Shown: positions 1 to 11,449, numbered from the stretch's first letter. The stretch is 64,000 nucleotides of DNA from Fasciola hepatica (GCA_948099385.1 CANUEZ040000031.1:3155001-3219000); one strand, 5' to 3'. Translations and numbers: made by a program. Notes: a model not told the origin generated them from the sequence alone.

Positions 1-880
1 AAACGACTGTCTGCACAAAACTGGAGAAGCCTATTCCCGTTATCTGTGCACTGAGCGGGTAAGTCAGAACGCTCACCTAAACAAGCTCCTGACACACTAC
101 GTTTGCCAACATGTGCATTAAAATCACCAGCCAGCACTACAATGTCAGAGCCTTTGCTCCTGCGAACGAAAGCGATGAGTTCATCATAGATCCATCACAT
201 TGACCCGCAGCTCTTGCTACTGCGTCTCCTGAATTGCGCAGAAAATACCTCGATGTGGTACCAGGAGCAGGTGGTCCAATCACATTGCTCGAATCCTGGA
301 TGCGCGTTTCATTTGCGCAACAGACGTCAGTTGCCAGAGAGTCTGTTGTGAGCGCCAGGCTCGTTTGCTGACCGGCCTGCATGTGTACGCACCTTAAGGA
401 AACTGAGATTCACAGGCTGACGAGGCTTGAGAAAACGAGAAATACAAGATAGACGACTACTACTATATTATTTGGCAATGAACCGTTGCAAGTATCGGCC
501 GTGTTATCAGTGGAAGCATTATGCGTAAATAAACGGGGCAGAGGTGGTTGGGGACGGGAGACAAAGGTAAGATAACAGAGGGGGGACTCTGAGCAGTAGT
601 CCACTTATCATTACCCACCCCGTTCGATGCAGTGGGCAGTGCGGTCCTGATTATCCTGCAGGACGACCGCTGCAGTAGGGAATTCTTTGTATTCGTGCGG
701 TTCATGGGGGATGTTGAATGGGTACTGCTAGGGCATCCAGCCGCTAAGCAGGAGAACGATTAAGGCTCTCAACTAAAGCCTTTAGCTCTAACAGGAACCT
801 GTCCGCAAGGTAGCGGTGTGGTTGAACGGAAGCCCATTTTCTTGGACCAATTATTGTTCCAGTGATTTTACCGACTGGAA
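1..880 (-). mobile_element. RTE-A LINE, 5' end with internal deletion (copy 1)
   Basis: This is a minus-strand RTE-type non-LTR retrotransposon cut by the left window edge. About 200-880 is 5' UTR plus the start of the AP-like endonuclease (residues such as VRTHMQAGQQ and DVCC.NETRIQ). About 1-200 is a later part of the same endonuclease, with an intact LAGDFNA-type active-site motif near 120-135. The segment between them is missing, so the two parts are joined around 200-205 with loss of frame. It aligns with the copy at 13130-13330 and 15217-15886, and similarity ends near 880, which I take as the 5' end. It is a dead remnant. Confidence 0.8.
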
Positions 881-1089
881 GAACACAATGCACCAAAGTA
901 TACAGAAAAGTCTCCGAACACCTCTTAACCAGTGCAGGTGCACTTCAAGTTGCTGATCTTTCTCTGTATTTGTTTCCAGCATTCATTGATAACTTGCCTG
1001 TCTCCCACTCAGCCGACACCGGGTGCTGACGAAGTTGTTTCGACTGGATCTGCCGCAAACAGATCAGACTTCCATGAATTCACTGCAAA

Positions 1090-1790
1090 TCCTTCACATA
1101 TTCAGAACTTTTCTAATCACTTTGTTTTTCTGTTGAACAGTAATAAGTGTCAAGAATGTATTTTTTCCACCACTTGTGCCCGATTCATTGGAGACAATTC
1201 ACCCGTAATCCTATTCCCGTCGCACCTATTAACCATGTGAAATATCTTGGTATTACGCTACAGCGTAATCTTCATCGGTCTTTGCCCATTATAATCACAA
1301 TAGGAGAACTGCGTTGCTTGTCGTATCAAATTAGAAAACTACGGCAATTTAGTGCCCCGCAGTCTGTTTTTTCCACTTTTGTAAAACAATGTATATTACC
1401 TACCATTCTTTACTGTTCTCTTGTCATTCTCCCAGGATCACTAAAAATGGACTTCGTCACTCTTCGCAAAGGCTTACACAATATCAGTCTTGTTTCTGGT
1501 ATAACCATGAATGATCTGGTCTTGGGGCTATTCACTGACTACATAACAGCATCCATTGCGTTTGCACTGAAAATCTTTTCTGGTACTTCGACCTTACTGT
1601 GTGTCAGTCCCACGCATCGACCAGGTCTAAGTATGAACTGCTTCCGTGTAGATTGTCTCTATACAGGAATTCTGCCGTTCCGTTTCTAGCACGTGTCCTA
1701 AGTAACAAGGATATCATTCTGCGTGAAATGAAATCTCGTTTTGCTGTGTCACCCACTTTGGCAGTCTTTTTTGGCTGAAAAGAAACCCAC
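1090..1790 (+). pseudogene. LINE reverse transcriptase C-terminal fragment (CR1/jockey-like)
   Basis: The translation shows the region just after the RT palm of a CR1/jockey-like LINE: a cysteine-containing block CQECIF, then the box VKYLGITL about 40 codons later in another frame, then a thumb-like segment with YCSLVILPGSLKMDF. One frameshift lies near 1210. No YADD palm is present, so this is a 5'-truncated copy. The exact clade is uncertain. It runs up to the TA microsatellite that follows. Confidence 0.6.
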
Positions 1791-1803
1791 AATTATGCCC
1801 AAG

Positions 1804-1806
<3 letters not shown>

Positions 1807-1874
<68 letters not shown>
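1807..1874. repeat. (TA)n microsatellite
   Basis: About 34 uninterrupted AT dinucleotides, seen directly. It sits at the end of the LINE fragment and may be an expanded 3' tail. Confidence 0.97.
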
Positions 1875-1878
<4 letters not shown>

Positions 1879-2449
1879 CACAAAAGCACCCTGCTCAGCG
1901 CTCGGCATGACGTTAAAGCCGGAAGATTTGCTAGAAATTTCCCTCGCAGATTGTTTCGTTTAAATCGGGTTTCTTGTTGCTCGAGAACTGGAGGAGCTGG
2001 AAAAGATTCTGGACGTTTCCGGTGGCAGCAGCCTACAACATCCCTTGCGCTCGTTCACACCGCTGAACCTCACGGTCTCTACGTAGACTTGCTGCTAGTT
2101 TTGTCCGTAGATAAGAACGCGTCTATGGCTACGCCGGAAATTAGTACCTAAAAGAAATAAACGGTGATCTGTACAAAGATGTAGCAGACAGCTGCCGTTA
2201 TCCGTACATTTAGATCCAGGGTCGCATTGACCTACGAGCATCCGCTCATCAGGATCTAGGCATGGGCATTAAGGACCCAAGATACTAAGACTACCAGTTC
2301 AGTTCTCATAACCATTAGCTATGCACTGGGTGCGGTGGCTTTGATTTCTGTCTCCTAGCGCAACCTCAAAACGAGATAATGAATTAGAAAAGCTGTGAGA
2401 GGAAAACTAAAAATAACGGTATAAAGTCGATAAAAAAAGTTAGTGGATA
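1875..2449. other. No recognisable gene
   Basis: I recognise no coding signature, repeat copy or RNA gene here. Short open frames occur, but none resembles a protein family I know. Confidence 0.5.
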
Positions 2450-2790
2450 AAACAGCGCCACTGATTGGGACACTCAGTCATATCCTCCAGTGTATCTGAC
2501 AATAGAATGAGAGGGTCTCTTAGACCCCACCCAAGAAGTCTAACACGCCCTACATGGCTAAGTCCACCGGTCATAGACTGACCACTCTTACCTGTCTTCC
2601 AACTTGTCAAGGGACATGCGCAACACATCCCAACCATCCTAGCCTAGTGAGCCTAAGTGAACCTAAGACTCTCCACCGGATCTCAGCATTGCTTATACGG
2701 TGGTCCCGTAAGATTCCATCAATTCTACGAAGACAGTCAGTGAAGGCGTTCGCTGTGACAACGAACAGACACTGGTTGCTGTCACACCGT
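2450..2790 (-). pseudogene. RTE-B RT C-terminal tail fragment
   Basis: The conserved C-terminal end of RTE polyproteins is visible in two minus frames. Upstream is HRISNAEIRWRVLG followed by LTRLGWLG. Downstream after a frameshift is GRVRLLGWGLRDP with a terminal QWRCF. These match the equivalent places in the intact copies, for example RLRGWGPKDP near 14880-14930. It is closest to the 16.9-17.4 kb RTE-B tail, has no palm and is degenerate. Confidence 0.7.
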
Positions 2791-2889
2791 CTTTTTATCT
2801 TGAACAAACCTTCCAAACGGATCGTAATCAGACTACCGGTAATAGGAGTCCAGTAACGCAAAGCAAACTCTAGTACTCAGAGCGACGAG

Positions 2890-4600
2890 ACTGCAACTTA
2901 ACGTCGTTTGATGGCTTCTGTGCCTCCATGACCCAAAGAGCTATGCAGGATGGCTTCCTAAACCCGGAGATGCAATCATGCCTCAAAGGTCAATGGGTGG
3001 GGGCCAGACGAAGTTCATTCTCAAGACCAGTTGATGGGAAACATCTGGTTCTATTTACTATGCCCTTGAAGAGAGGACATTCCAGCGAATAAACACGGGG
3101 AGAAACAGTTTACCTATCTAAAAATCTCCACCAGATGGATGTAGGAGTGGAGTACCTGGGATTTCTTTCGACGGTGGTAGAATTCATTGCGCTCCAGTGG
3201 GCAACCGTCGCCCGCCTTAGCAGGGCAGACCCCGGCCCAAGGGATGCCGCCCCGTCCATGTTCTGCTTACTCCATTGGGTACATCGGGCTGAGGACTGAA
3301 TCCGGAAGGCGGATCGATAACAAAGCACCAGCGATGACAAGACAGCATGCTTACAACAATCAGGTCTTACGTGAGAGACCAGAAGAAGTTCCTTCACGGA
3401 TGCTTTGGTCACGTTCCCGTGCTGGGGTAATGCCCCACTGCCTTGTGGGTCAGATTTTTAAGTCAAAGGCTCCGGTTAGGGTTACCAAAGAAAAAAACCG
3501 TTTTGCGGTGGGCAGCCGCGAAGCACGCCTAAAAATCCCCAGAAACCCCTCGGGAAATACTTCTTATCTCGCTGCCTTCATTCTTCACGTTCCGGCTCTA
3601 AATGGATACGAAAAGCTGCAATGAGTCGTGACCAAGAACTTCCAGCTCCCCGTAAGGGCAATAGCAAGGAAAACAGAGAATTGATTCTCAGACCTAAGTA
3701 TTCTTTTCACTTTGCTGCTTTCAAAGTCCGCACACATTACCGTACGGGGCTGCCACAACCGCGTTGTGTCCAAGAAACTTCAGTGTTAACAATTCGCACC
3801 CTAGATACAAGCTCAGCTTTTCGTTTCACTCTCCGCGTGTCGGGCGAACTGATGTCTAGTGCTCGTGGTCAGGCTGGCGTTGGCATCGCTTTGAGCGTGC
3901 ACTGCTCGACTGAATTCCAGTCAGCAGTCGTGTGCGCGGTTCGGTTGAATGGAACTGTGTATATCAGTAGCAACAGACAAGCATCGATCGATTTGTCGTT
4001 TACGTGTATGCTCCAACTGGCTGTAGCCTCCCTGAAGCAAAAGACTATTTCTATCATGAGTTGTCTCAACTGCTCCGCAGCGTGCGGTCTACGGACATAA
4101 TGGTTGTTCTGGCGTTTTCGAAGTTCAAGTTGGAAGCCTAAACGAGACGGAGAGGAACATAGGAGACCGATTTGGCGTTCCATCCGATCGGACAGATAAC
4201 GGTGTCCGACTCATCCAACTATGTTCCGACCATAGACTATTCCTTGCGAGTACAAATTTCTCGCAAAAAAGCGGCATCGACTAACCCGGTGTCCTCCTGA
4301 GCTTTCAGGTCGGTCACGCTGCTATCGATTACCGCTGGCGTGGATCAACTCAAGGCCGTCGATCATTTTCCATCACATCTGTAGATGCTGATCACGCTGC
4401 TGCTCTGCGCGTTTTAGCCTATGCCTCTTCGATGGCTTTGGTTGAGAACCCTAATCGTCCTCCTGCTTAGCGAATGGACACCCTAGCACTACTCATTCAA
4501 AGTCTCCCATGAATTTCACGAATCTACGTGCAGCACGGTGAGAAAGGCAGTGGTCAGTGGGGCTCACCCTCTCGTTTACACTGTACGATGATGATGATGA
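2890..4600 (+). mobile_element. Chimeric RTE: B-type leader and endonuclease with A-type 3' tail, no RT
   Basis: The leader, about 2890-3530, is the reverse complement of 19290-19910, which is the 5' leader of the larger RTE-B. A degenerate endonuclease follows (3620-4430). The reverse transcriptase is absent. From about 4528 the sequence matches the 3' terminus of RTE-A (compare 15140-15209), ending in an ATG/GAT triplet tail at 4587-4600, the kind of short-repeat tail RTE elements carry. It is either an internally deleted copy or a 5'/3' chimera made by template switching. Confidence 0.7.
3621..4430 (+). pseudogene. AP-like endonuclease domain of an RTE LINE, frameshifted
   Basis: The domain would nick target DNA for target-primed reverse transcription. 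Visible in order are the N-terminal block HFAAFKVRT, a CVQET block, then GQAGVGIALS and VVCAVRL (about 3870-3960). After a frameshift come LRSVRSTDI, LAGDFEVQVG (about 4110) and SDRTDNG (about 4185), then an AIDYRWRGS block near 4325. The FNVRTL-type block is altered to FKVRT, the usual GDFNAQ is changed to GDFEVQ, and at least two frames are needed, so the enzyme is inactive. No RT follows. Confidence 0.7.
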
Positions 4601-5385
4601 ACGAATGCTCACGTGTAATTTGTGGCATTCATGTAGAGCGTGTGATCTGAGTATTACTTGGTTGCCCAGACCGGAGAGTTATTAGTTACGCATTATTTCG
4701 AAACATTTCCCTGATAGCCATTATGAAAATGACAAAGTAGTATACTTCGTGAGAAATCAGGCAAATGATTCTCTCACTTACTGTAGCCGAAGAACAAGTG
4801 TTACGGTCCTGCGGACTGCACTTCGGACAAGGTTCCAACTACCACCTACTTTGCGAACAAAGCTAACTGAAGAAGTTCACACGTAGTCGCGACACCACCT
4901 ACTGGGACCTCATGTGACTCCCGATTACTTCAAGTCTCAGGGTTTGGTTGCTGGCTATCCCTAATAGTGCAGTGGGCCTTTGTTGATATGGGACGCCCCC
5001 CATCCACTGCATTCATGCATAAGCATGTAGTAAAAAAACTTACCAGATCCAGTGATTGATCTCAAATATCAAACAACGAGTGCCCAACACCGGATGATTA
5101 AGCTGCATTTCCCACCGGAATTACGCAATGCGGCTACGAAACCTTTATTGCGTAAGAGTATCTCATACACAAAGGCTAGGTTTGAGAGATGTGTATCAAA
5201 AGGACGGACGACCCGGAAGTGAGCGAAGGTTCGTTCGGTGTCACTGTATAATTATTTCGGTCGTTAGAGAAAATCCCACCTGGTTTCTTATGCAAATGAG
5301 CTTGACTTTTCGTACTTTCTAGATTGCGTTCACATTAGTTAAAAATAAAACTCAATAGCAACATCTCGCTCGTTTTTGAAAACAG
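4601..5385. other. No recognisable gene
   Basis: I see no family resemblance, repeat copy or RNA gene in this stretch. Confidence 0.5.
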
Positions 5386-5523
5386 ATATTAACAAGCTGG
5401 TGCCGAAACTTCCGCGAAGTTGGAACTTGACCGAATTGCTGGAAACCGTGGGCGGCGCCATGAATTTTGTGCCAGATTACACAGTTACTCTGCAAAGTAC
5501 AGTACAGTGTTTGGAGATTACAG
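5386..5523 (+). other. Exon-like island, unknown protein
   Basis: A 138-nt open segment lies between a plausible acceptor (pyrimidine-rich stretch, then AAAACAG) and a plausible donor (ACAG|GTGAAC). In the open frame it encodes a hydrophilic peptide beginning INKLVPKLPRSWNLTELL and ending TVQCLEIT. It matches no transposon family I know and no other part of the window. It could be an internal exon of a host gene with very large introns, or a chance open frame. Function unknown. Confidence 0.25.
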
Positions 5524-6303
5524 GTGAACATTATCTGGTTGCTCGATACCTCACGGAATGCATAATGAGAGGTAATTATTTCTGCAGATGGTTCTCTCAT
5601 TTTTTAATACAAACCATCATATGGCATTTTGACGAACAATTATCTTTACAGGGAACCAAGCTCTAGGTTAAAAATAACGAACATTATACCCATAATTATA
5701 CCCAACCTCATAGATCAGATTTATTCTTTAAATTAGGATTTCATCAATAGGAAATCGGCGTAGACTCTCAACAATTTTCATTGGTTGTCAGATGTCCCTG
5801 TTTGTTTAGTGTTTACTAACAGCTAACGGAGATCTCGGTGAGGCACTAAAAAGATTGCTGCATGTATGTGGTCACCGCTAGCGTTGGCACCTAGCATGCC
5901 TGCTAACAAAGTCACTGCGTAAGAGCAATCTTCTGAATTCCGGGAATATTGTATCACGAACGAGATAACGCATACGGGATACCGAAGATTCAAAATGGTT
6001 TTACCTTCCGAACTTCCGGGAGGCTTGTGGATATTCAAACTCTGAGTCGCAAACCAATGAACCTTAGCACATGCGGTTCAAACCCTTCTGCGGTGAATAG
6101 TAACGTCATATCTGCCGGATTCGATCATCCTTGGTTTACTGGGTACCAATGTGGTTCTAAACTCTAAGTCTCTTTGTCACGGTTTTTAGTTATCCCGGAT
6201 GCAGTGAATTTTTCCACCCACTGATATACACATATATATTCTATAATATGAATGATAAATCCAGGAAGCTTGTTTTTCAGATTACGTGAAGATTTTGCAG
6301 TTG

Positions 6304-6307
<4 letters not shown>
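5524..6307. other. No recognisable gene
   Basis: Nothing supportable was found. A stretch near 6070 resembles a Pol III B box but lacks the rest of a tRNA. Confidence 0.5.

Positions 6308-6385
<78 letters not shown>
6308..6385. repeat. (TA)n microsatellite
   Basis: About 38 TA dinucleotides without interruption, read directly. Confidence 0.97.
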
Positions 6386-6388
<3 letters not shown>

Positions 6389-6768
6389 GTATTGACATCT
6401 GCACTCGTGTTCGATCTGATCGCACTGACAGAGCCAAATCCAGAGAGCCGTTCCTGGTTGGGGCAAAGTAATTACTTCCGTGAAGTTTGGGAAGCACGAC
6501 ACGCAACGAACATTGGTACCGCGGTGAAAACCAGCGACTCTGCGAAAGACCACACGGAATACGAACAATCATCACTACAATCGGATCCGATTACCAGGGA
6601 TGCAAATATCAAACAAAACCTGTAGTAAAAAATCTGATGACTGCAAATAAATATCGATTTATCATCGTTTGACAATTGTTCTCAGTTGGCTTCTCTTCAT
6701 TTTCTTTATCTGTGAGGGGTTTTTGAGCTGTTTCACTAGTAAAAATTTTCAGGCTGTGTTGTGCATAC

Positions 6769-6973
6769 CGGTATGACAATCTCGGACTTTCTTTCATTCT
6801 CCAACTTTCGTTGCCGTTTTTCTTCCTCCTTTAGGCGTTTAGAGCGCTTCCTATCGGCTCGAGCTTCTTTAGTCTGTTGGTCAAGTAACCGGACACGTTT
6901 TAATTCCTGATCGTTTTGTCTGCGCTTAGTATAGTTTCTGCGCAACCCTTTGTCCTTCTTGATCAAACTGTAT
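6769..6973 (-). CDS. Candidate internal exon, basic coiled-coil protein
   Basis: On the minus strand a strong acceptor (long pyrimidine tract ending TGCCAG) precedes a 205-nt open segment that ends at ACCG|GTATGC, a plausible donor. The encoded roughly 68 residues are extremely rich in Lys, Arg and Glu (for example KKDKGLRRNYTKRRQNDQEL and KRSKRLKEEEKRQRKLENER), as expected for a charged helix or coiled coil of a nuclear or nucleolar protein. The open frame runs past the acceptor to 7011. It matches no transposon protein in the window, so it is the best host-exon candidate here. The protein family is not recognised. Confidence 0.4.
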
Positions 6974-7664
6974 CTGGCACGAAAATAAGAACAACAGAGA
7001 CAGAACCACATAAGACCACGTGCGTACTAAAACCAGTTCCGTATATTAAGCCAATCATAACGAGAAGTTAAAAATGGGACGAAGACAACAACTGCACCCA
7101 ATCCACAATACTCAACCAAATGGAAAGGTTACAAAATAACGAACGAATAAAAATACCGAAATGAAGTTGGTCGACTATGTTGCGCGGTAGCAGACAATTT
7201 GTCTAAGGCGCCAAAGCCGCTCATTTACTGAACACCCGCGTGACTGTTTTCTGGAGGGGGGGCATTTTTTCACTCAAGAAGCACTGGTTTTTTAACTGTA
7301 TTACTATACCCTTGGAAAGCTTGCCCAGCAGACTTGGACGTTAGGCTTCTCAATTCAAGTCCGAGATACACATTGAGCGGATGAGTGTGGATCTATGACG
7401 ACATGCTCAAATAACGTGATCAGCAACGTTGACATTTATTTATTTTCTTAACAAATGATCTCTTCCTCAGATATCATTGCGGGTTCCACTCAATCCATTC
7501 CCCAGCGGGTTTCGTTTGAAATCCAGCAACCAGAAAAAAAATTTGGACATATCTGAACCGGGATGATAGAAGTAGCAATTTCCCTTCGTTCCACAAACCC
7601 CCAAAGCAAATAACAAATATATATATATCACGCAATTACTTACGAGTAGTGTGGGATTGTTTAA
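6974..7664. other. No recognisable gene
   Basis: If the exon at 6769-6973 is real, this would be intron or upstream sequence. It contains a short TA stretch near 7617-7628. Confidence 0.4.
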
Positions 7665-7801
7665 TTTTCGTTTGATTGACTGTCCTTTTGGACTCCACGT
7701 TTCACGCGCAAACCTCAGCTCATCCGAGTGCTGGTTGGTCGGATGAGCTGAGGTTTGCGCGTGAAACGTGGAGTCCAAAAGGACAGTCAATCAAACGAAA
7801 A
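7665..7801. repeat. Perfect long hairpin (63-bp arms, 11-nt loop)
   Basis: Positions 7665-7727 are the exact reverse complement of 7739-7801, separated by 11 nt (7728-7738). Pairing was checked at both ends and around the loop and breaks just outside 7665 and 7801. The arms are of mixed composition, not low-complexity. It could be a fold-back element, a replication or assembly fold-back, or a transcribed hairpin. Confidence 0.95.
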
Positions 7802-9686
7802 AATAACAAATAGGAAAATTAGCGTTGCTACCCAAATGGGAATTGACAGTACGTAGTGTCACCAACCCGCAAACCAAAATAAACCAACTGGGCGAGAAAT
7901 GGGCCAAGGGGAAAGGATATTCCATAAACCAGTTAGTTTTGAGAGCTATATTGTAGCGTTGGCGGTAAACAATATCGCGGCAGCATGGATTAAAACAAAA
8001 ACACAGATGCCATCGGTGTCACTATCTGGATTCAGAACTTGCCTGTTTTCTCGAACGTTCTTCCACACTTTACCAGATTTAGGAAGTCCACGAACAACCC
8101 CTTCATTGGACATGATATTCGAATGGAGTGTGTACTACAACAAAGAACATAAAAAGACGTCATCCACGTTCATAACAATGTAATCGTCTAACAGCTCATG
8201 AAATCTTTTCTCCGTCCAGAATGTTGTGAAGTTGGTCTGCATTCTCCGTCAGTAGCTGAACAGTGAATTCGTTCGCACGAAACATTCAGAAGCTTCCTTT
8301 CTATTATTGACGTGACGATTGGCGAGTTCGACATTACTGAGTGAACATATATCACTTTGAAAAAGCTATATCGGCCTTGATAGGGCAAGCGCCGTTAAGT
8401 AGGCAGTTCATATGATAGATGAAAGATACTAAGAACCACACCATTGCACGAGAATCTCTTTGTGTATTGGGCCTCCACGAGAGCCATATAACGAGTGGTC
8501 ACAGGCACGCAGGAAGATACGACTACATATCATGAGAAGTGATAAATTTCATTTCTTAGTTCGGTTGCTGCTGAGAAGTAACAACCAGAACAGCCACAAT
8601 CCAATAACCACCAATGGTTATTCCAACTTAACTAGATTCATTGAAGTCTTTCACATCCATGAGACCAAAATGAATATACGAGATTAAACTATAAACGGGT
8701 TAACGATAAACACTGTCCCAATGGAAGACACCGCTGATCAGATACTACATAAGTTGCTATTCGACTCGAGTTTTTTATGCAAGGCCATACTAAATTGACC
8801 AGCATGGCTCGTGTATTCACAACGAACGAGTTCATGTTGGTTTATATACTACGAAGAGTCCACTCGACTTGCGTAGACAGCTATATTCGACCACTTTGTG
8901 GTTAAAAAAAGCACCTTCGAATGTATAGATTGCAAATTCCGGTGTCGTTCAAGGATTTCCCAAGCGGACAATACCACGCAATTTTAAGCGAGAAACCAGA
9001 AAAAGTCAAAATCTAACTACTGCCACTGATTTTAGTGTAGTATTAGAAATCCAAAGCTCCGGGGCTGTAGCCGTTCCCAAAAGAACACAGTGTACATAGA
9101 AAATAGCAAATGTACACGATATTCACCCCGCGAACTGTTTTGATCGAAAACCTTTGTGATAGATGTGTCTCAAGTTTCCTTGGTTCTTGTGTTATAGAGA
9201 TGGATTCGTCGGTGTGCTTTTACAAAAGGGCGTGTGTTGGATTCGTTAATGTATAACTCGGATGTTGGTGCGTGAGAGGAGAGGATGTCTGTGGATTTCT
9301 GTGCATCGAGGGGATTATGAACCGCGTCAACAGAATGCTGAAAGTCATTGTTCAGAGTCGGACATTGATTTCTACCAGATTCCACTGCCCTCGATGGTTC
9401 TGAGGCTTGGCTTTTAGGCGCCAGGTGATGTATAGAGACCGTGTATTTTTATCGGCAGGGGGAAAGACCATGGACGTACTTCGGACTGCATTCGATCAGT
9501 TCTACTTCGTCCACTAGGTGGTCGTATTTTTTTGGCTTCACCATTTGTCACACCGAAGGGTTTCCGGCAAAATGGATATAAATTGCCACAGGCTTCAAAG
9601 GCAGTGTACGGCCAAACTAGTTTTCCTACCGGGATCCGGTGGCATGCGCTTCGCAGGGCTAACGCATTGGAAATAGAATAACCAGA
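7802..9686. other. No recognisable gene
   Basis: Several short open frames occur, the longest 94 codons at 7899-8183 (+), but none resembles a known family and no splice-flanked coding block stood out. No copy of another repeat in the window was noticed. Confidence 0.45.
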
Positions 9687-10170
9687 TTACGTATGGCAAA
9701 CACACGTCTACCGTACTGTGTCCTATTCTCCGCCCCTCCCAGGGAGTGGAAGAGACCACGTGGAGGTCAACAGATGACGTGGCAGCGAGGAATGAGAAAA
9801 TGTACAGCAGACTTAGGAAAAGTAGGTGCTTCACGTCTTCGTGGTTGGGGTCCAAAAGATCCGTCTACCAGTTGGCTGGAGACACTGAAGGATATGGCTG
9901 CGAACCGCGAACAGTGGAGATCGTGTTGTCACTTTCTATCGAATCAGAATGTTTGATCGGTGTACGTTTGTACAGTTAGACTGTGTATTCCGTGTGTTGG
10001 CTACTAGGGCATTTTTTTCTTTTCCCACCCATGAAGGTCCACTCCCTGTCCATCTTGTATATTCATACTTTTTAATTCAACGTGCAACATGGTGAGAAAG
10101 GCAGTGGTCAGTGGGGCTTGCTCTACTGTTTAACGCTGTACGATGACGATGATGATGATGATAACACGTC
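9687..10170 (+). mobile_element. RTE-A 3' end, 5'-truncated copy
   Basis: From about 9687 the sequence is almost identical to 14748-15209. It encodes the last about 85 residues of the RT C-terminal region (start MANTRLPYCVLF, then GGQQMTWQRGM, then RLRGWGPKDPS, stop at 9956), followed by the 3' UTR and a GAT/ATG triplet tail ending near 10170. The abrupt 5' start inside the coding region is the usual result of incomplete target-primed reverse transcription. Confidence 0.85.
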
Positions 10171-10562
10171 GTCGATTCTGGGTAAGAGGCTGATAGCTTG
10201 GCTGTAGTACACTACCATGCAACTTTTGGGTCCTTCGTTTGTCGGGACAAGGACCAGAGCGCGCCAGGGAGACTTTGCGGTCACAATGGTGTCACGTTTT
10301 AGAAGTCACTGAGTTCCCGATCGAATAAACCTATCTTCAGGAGTCGTGGTTTAGTTGCAAAAAGCTTGCAGCCTGGAAGCAGATTCCCGAAAAGCGGGGG
10401 AGTATCAAAACGTGACGTTGCCACACTATAAAAGAACTGATTTGCTGCCACTGAATGCAGTCTTGTGCTATATGAAAATTCAAAAATTCGTGTCCCCATA
10501 AAAAATACGCATATAAATGATGGAGCACAGCCACTTTGAAATTGTCGTAGGAATTATTCTTG
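10171..10562. other. No recognisable gene
   Basis: Sequence between two RTE-A 3' ends that face each other. No feature recognised. Confidence 0.5.
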
Positions 10563-10599
10563 AGACTCATTATCATCGCACAGCGTTATTTAACACGGA

Positions 10600-10621
10600 C
10601 CCCCCCCCCCCCCCCCCCCCC
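10600..10621. repeat. Poly(C) run of 22
   Basis: It lies inside the RTE-A 3' UTR, where other copies have only four G on the sense strand (near 15170). It is a mononucleotide expansion and therefore a likely sequencing or assembly weak point. Confidence 0.95.
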
Positions 10622-10779
10622 ACTGACTACTGCTTCCCTCACCGCGTTGCAAGTGGAAATAGAAAGAATGAGTATACAATATAGACAGAGAGTGAACCTA
10701 AAGGGGTGGGAAAAGGAAAGAACATCCTAGTAGACAACACACGGAATACACAGTCTGACTGTTCAAACGCACATCGATC

Positions 10780-11431
10780 AATCATTCTGATTCAACAGAA
10801 GGTGACAACACGATCGCCACCGTTCGCGGTTCGCAGCCATATCCCTCAGTGTCTCCAGCCAACTGGTAGACGGATCTTTTGGACCCCAACCACGAAGACG
10901 TGGAGCACCTACTTTTCCTAAGTCTGCTGTACATTTTCACATTCCTCGCTGCCACGTCATCTGTCGACCTCCACGTGGTCTCTTCCACTCCCTAGGAGGA
11001 ACGGAGAATAGGACACAGTACGGTAGACGTGTTTGACATACGTAACACGTGCCCCAACCAACGAAGTCTACTAAGTTGGATACTCTGTGACAAAACGTTC
11101 TCTGAATTAGTACCCAATACTAGCTTTCTGACCTCAGCATTGCTCACTCGGCTATTCCACCCGATCTTAGCGATACTACGTAAACATCGATGGTCAAAAC
11201 ATAAAGACGACGAATATCTTCAGCACGCAGACTCCAAGTCTCGCAACCATACAACAAAACTGAACGCACCAAGGCACAGTATACACGACCTTTCAACTTC
11301 AGTGAAATATCAGATCGAGCCTTGGATATACGCGTGCTCACCTCTACTACAGTGCTCCCATCCGTCGTCACGCTGCTGCCGAGGTAGGTGAAGTGATCGA
11401 CAACTGCCAGCACCTCCCCATCGAGCATCAA
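10780..11431 (-). pseudogene. RTE-A RT C-terminal region, frameshifted
   Basis: This continues the RT after the stop at 11450. The first frame (11431-11144) has SLMLDGEVLAVVDHFTYLGS, then GRVYCALVRSVLLYGCETW, and ends in a stop after GGIAE. Conserved C-terminal sequence resumes in the next frame with the WNSRVSN and LRWLGHVL blocks. Relative to the inserted copy about 12 codons (the AAYAGLKHLWRR block) are deleted. The frameshift lies beside the box that reads FDHRCL in the copy at 16.4 kb. Confidence 0.75.
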
Positions 11432-11449
11432 GCTCGGAATCGTTGACGC

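Noticed and set aside
1714..1908. Open frames across the TA microsatellites (also at 6164-6568)
   Set aside because: Poly Tyr-Ile runs are just translated TA repeats.
6060..6090. Pol III B-box-like GGTTCAAACCC, possible tRNA or SINE
   Set aside because: No A box at the right distance and no acceptor stem; only a chance box.
7735..7790. Possible hammerhead ribozyme in the right hairpin arm (GGATGAG ... GTGAAAC)
   Set aside because: The core reads CGGATGAG rather than CTGATGA, and the segment between it and GAAAC does not form stem II. The hairpin itself explains the region.
7899..8183. 94-codon plus ORF as a host gene
   Set aside because: No recognisable domain, splice context or conservation evidence; length is within chance for this region.
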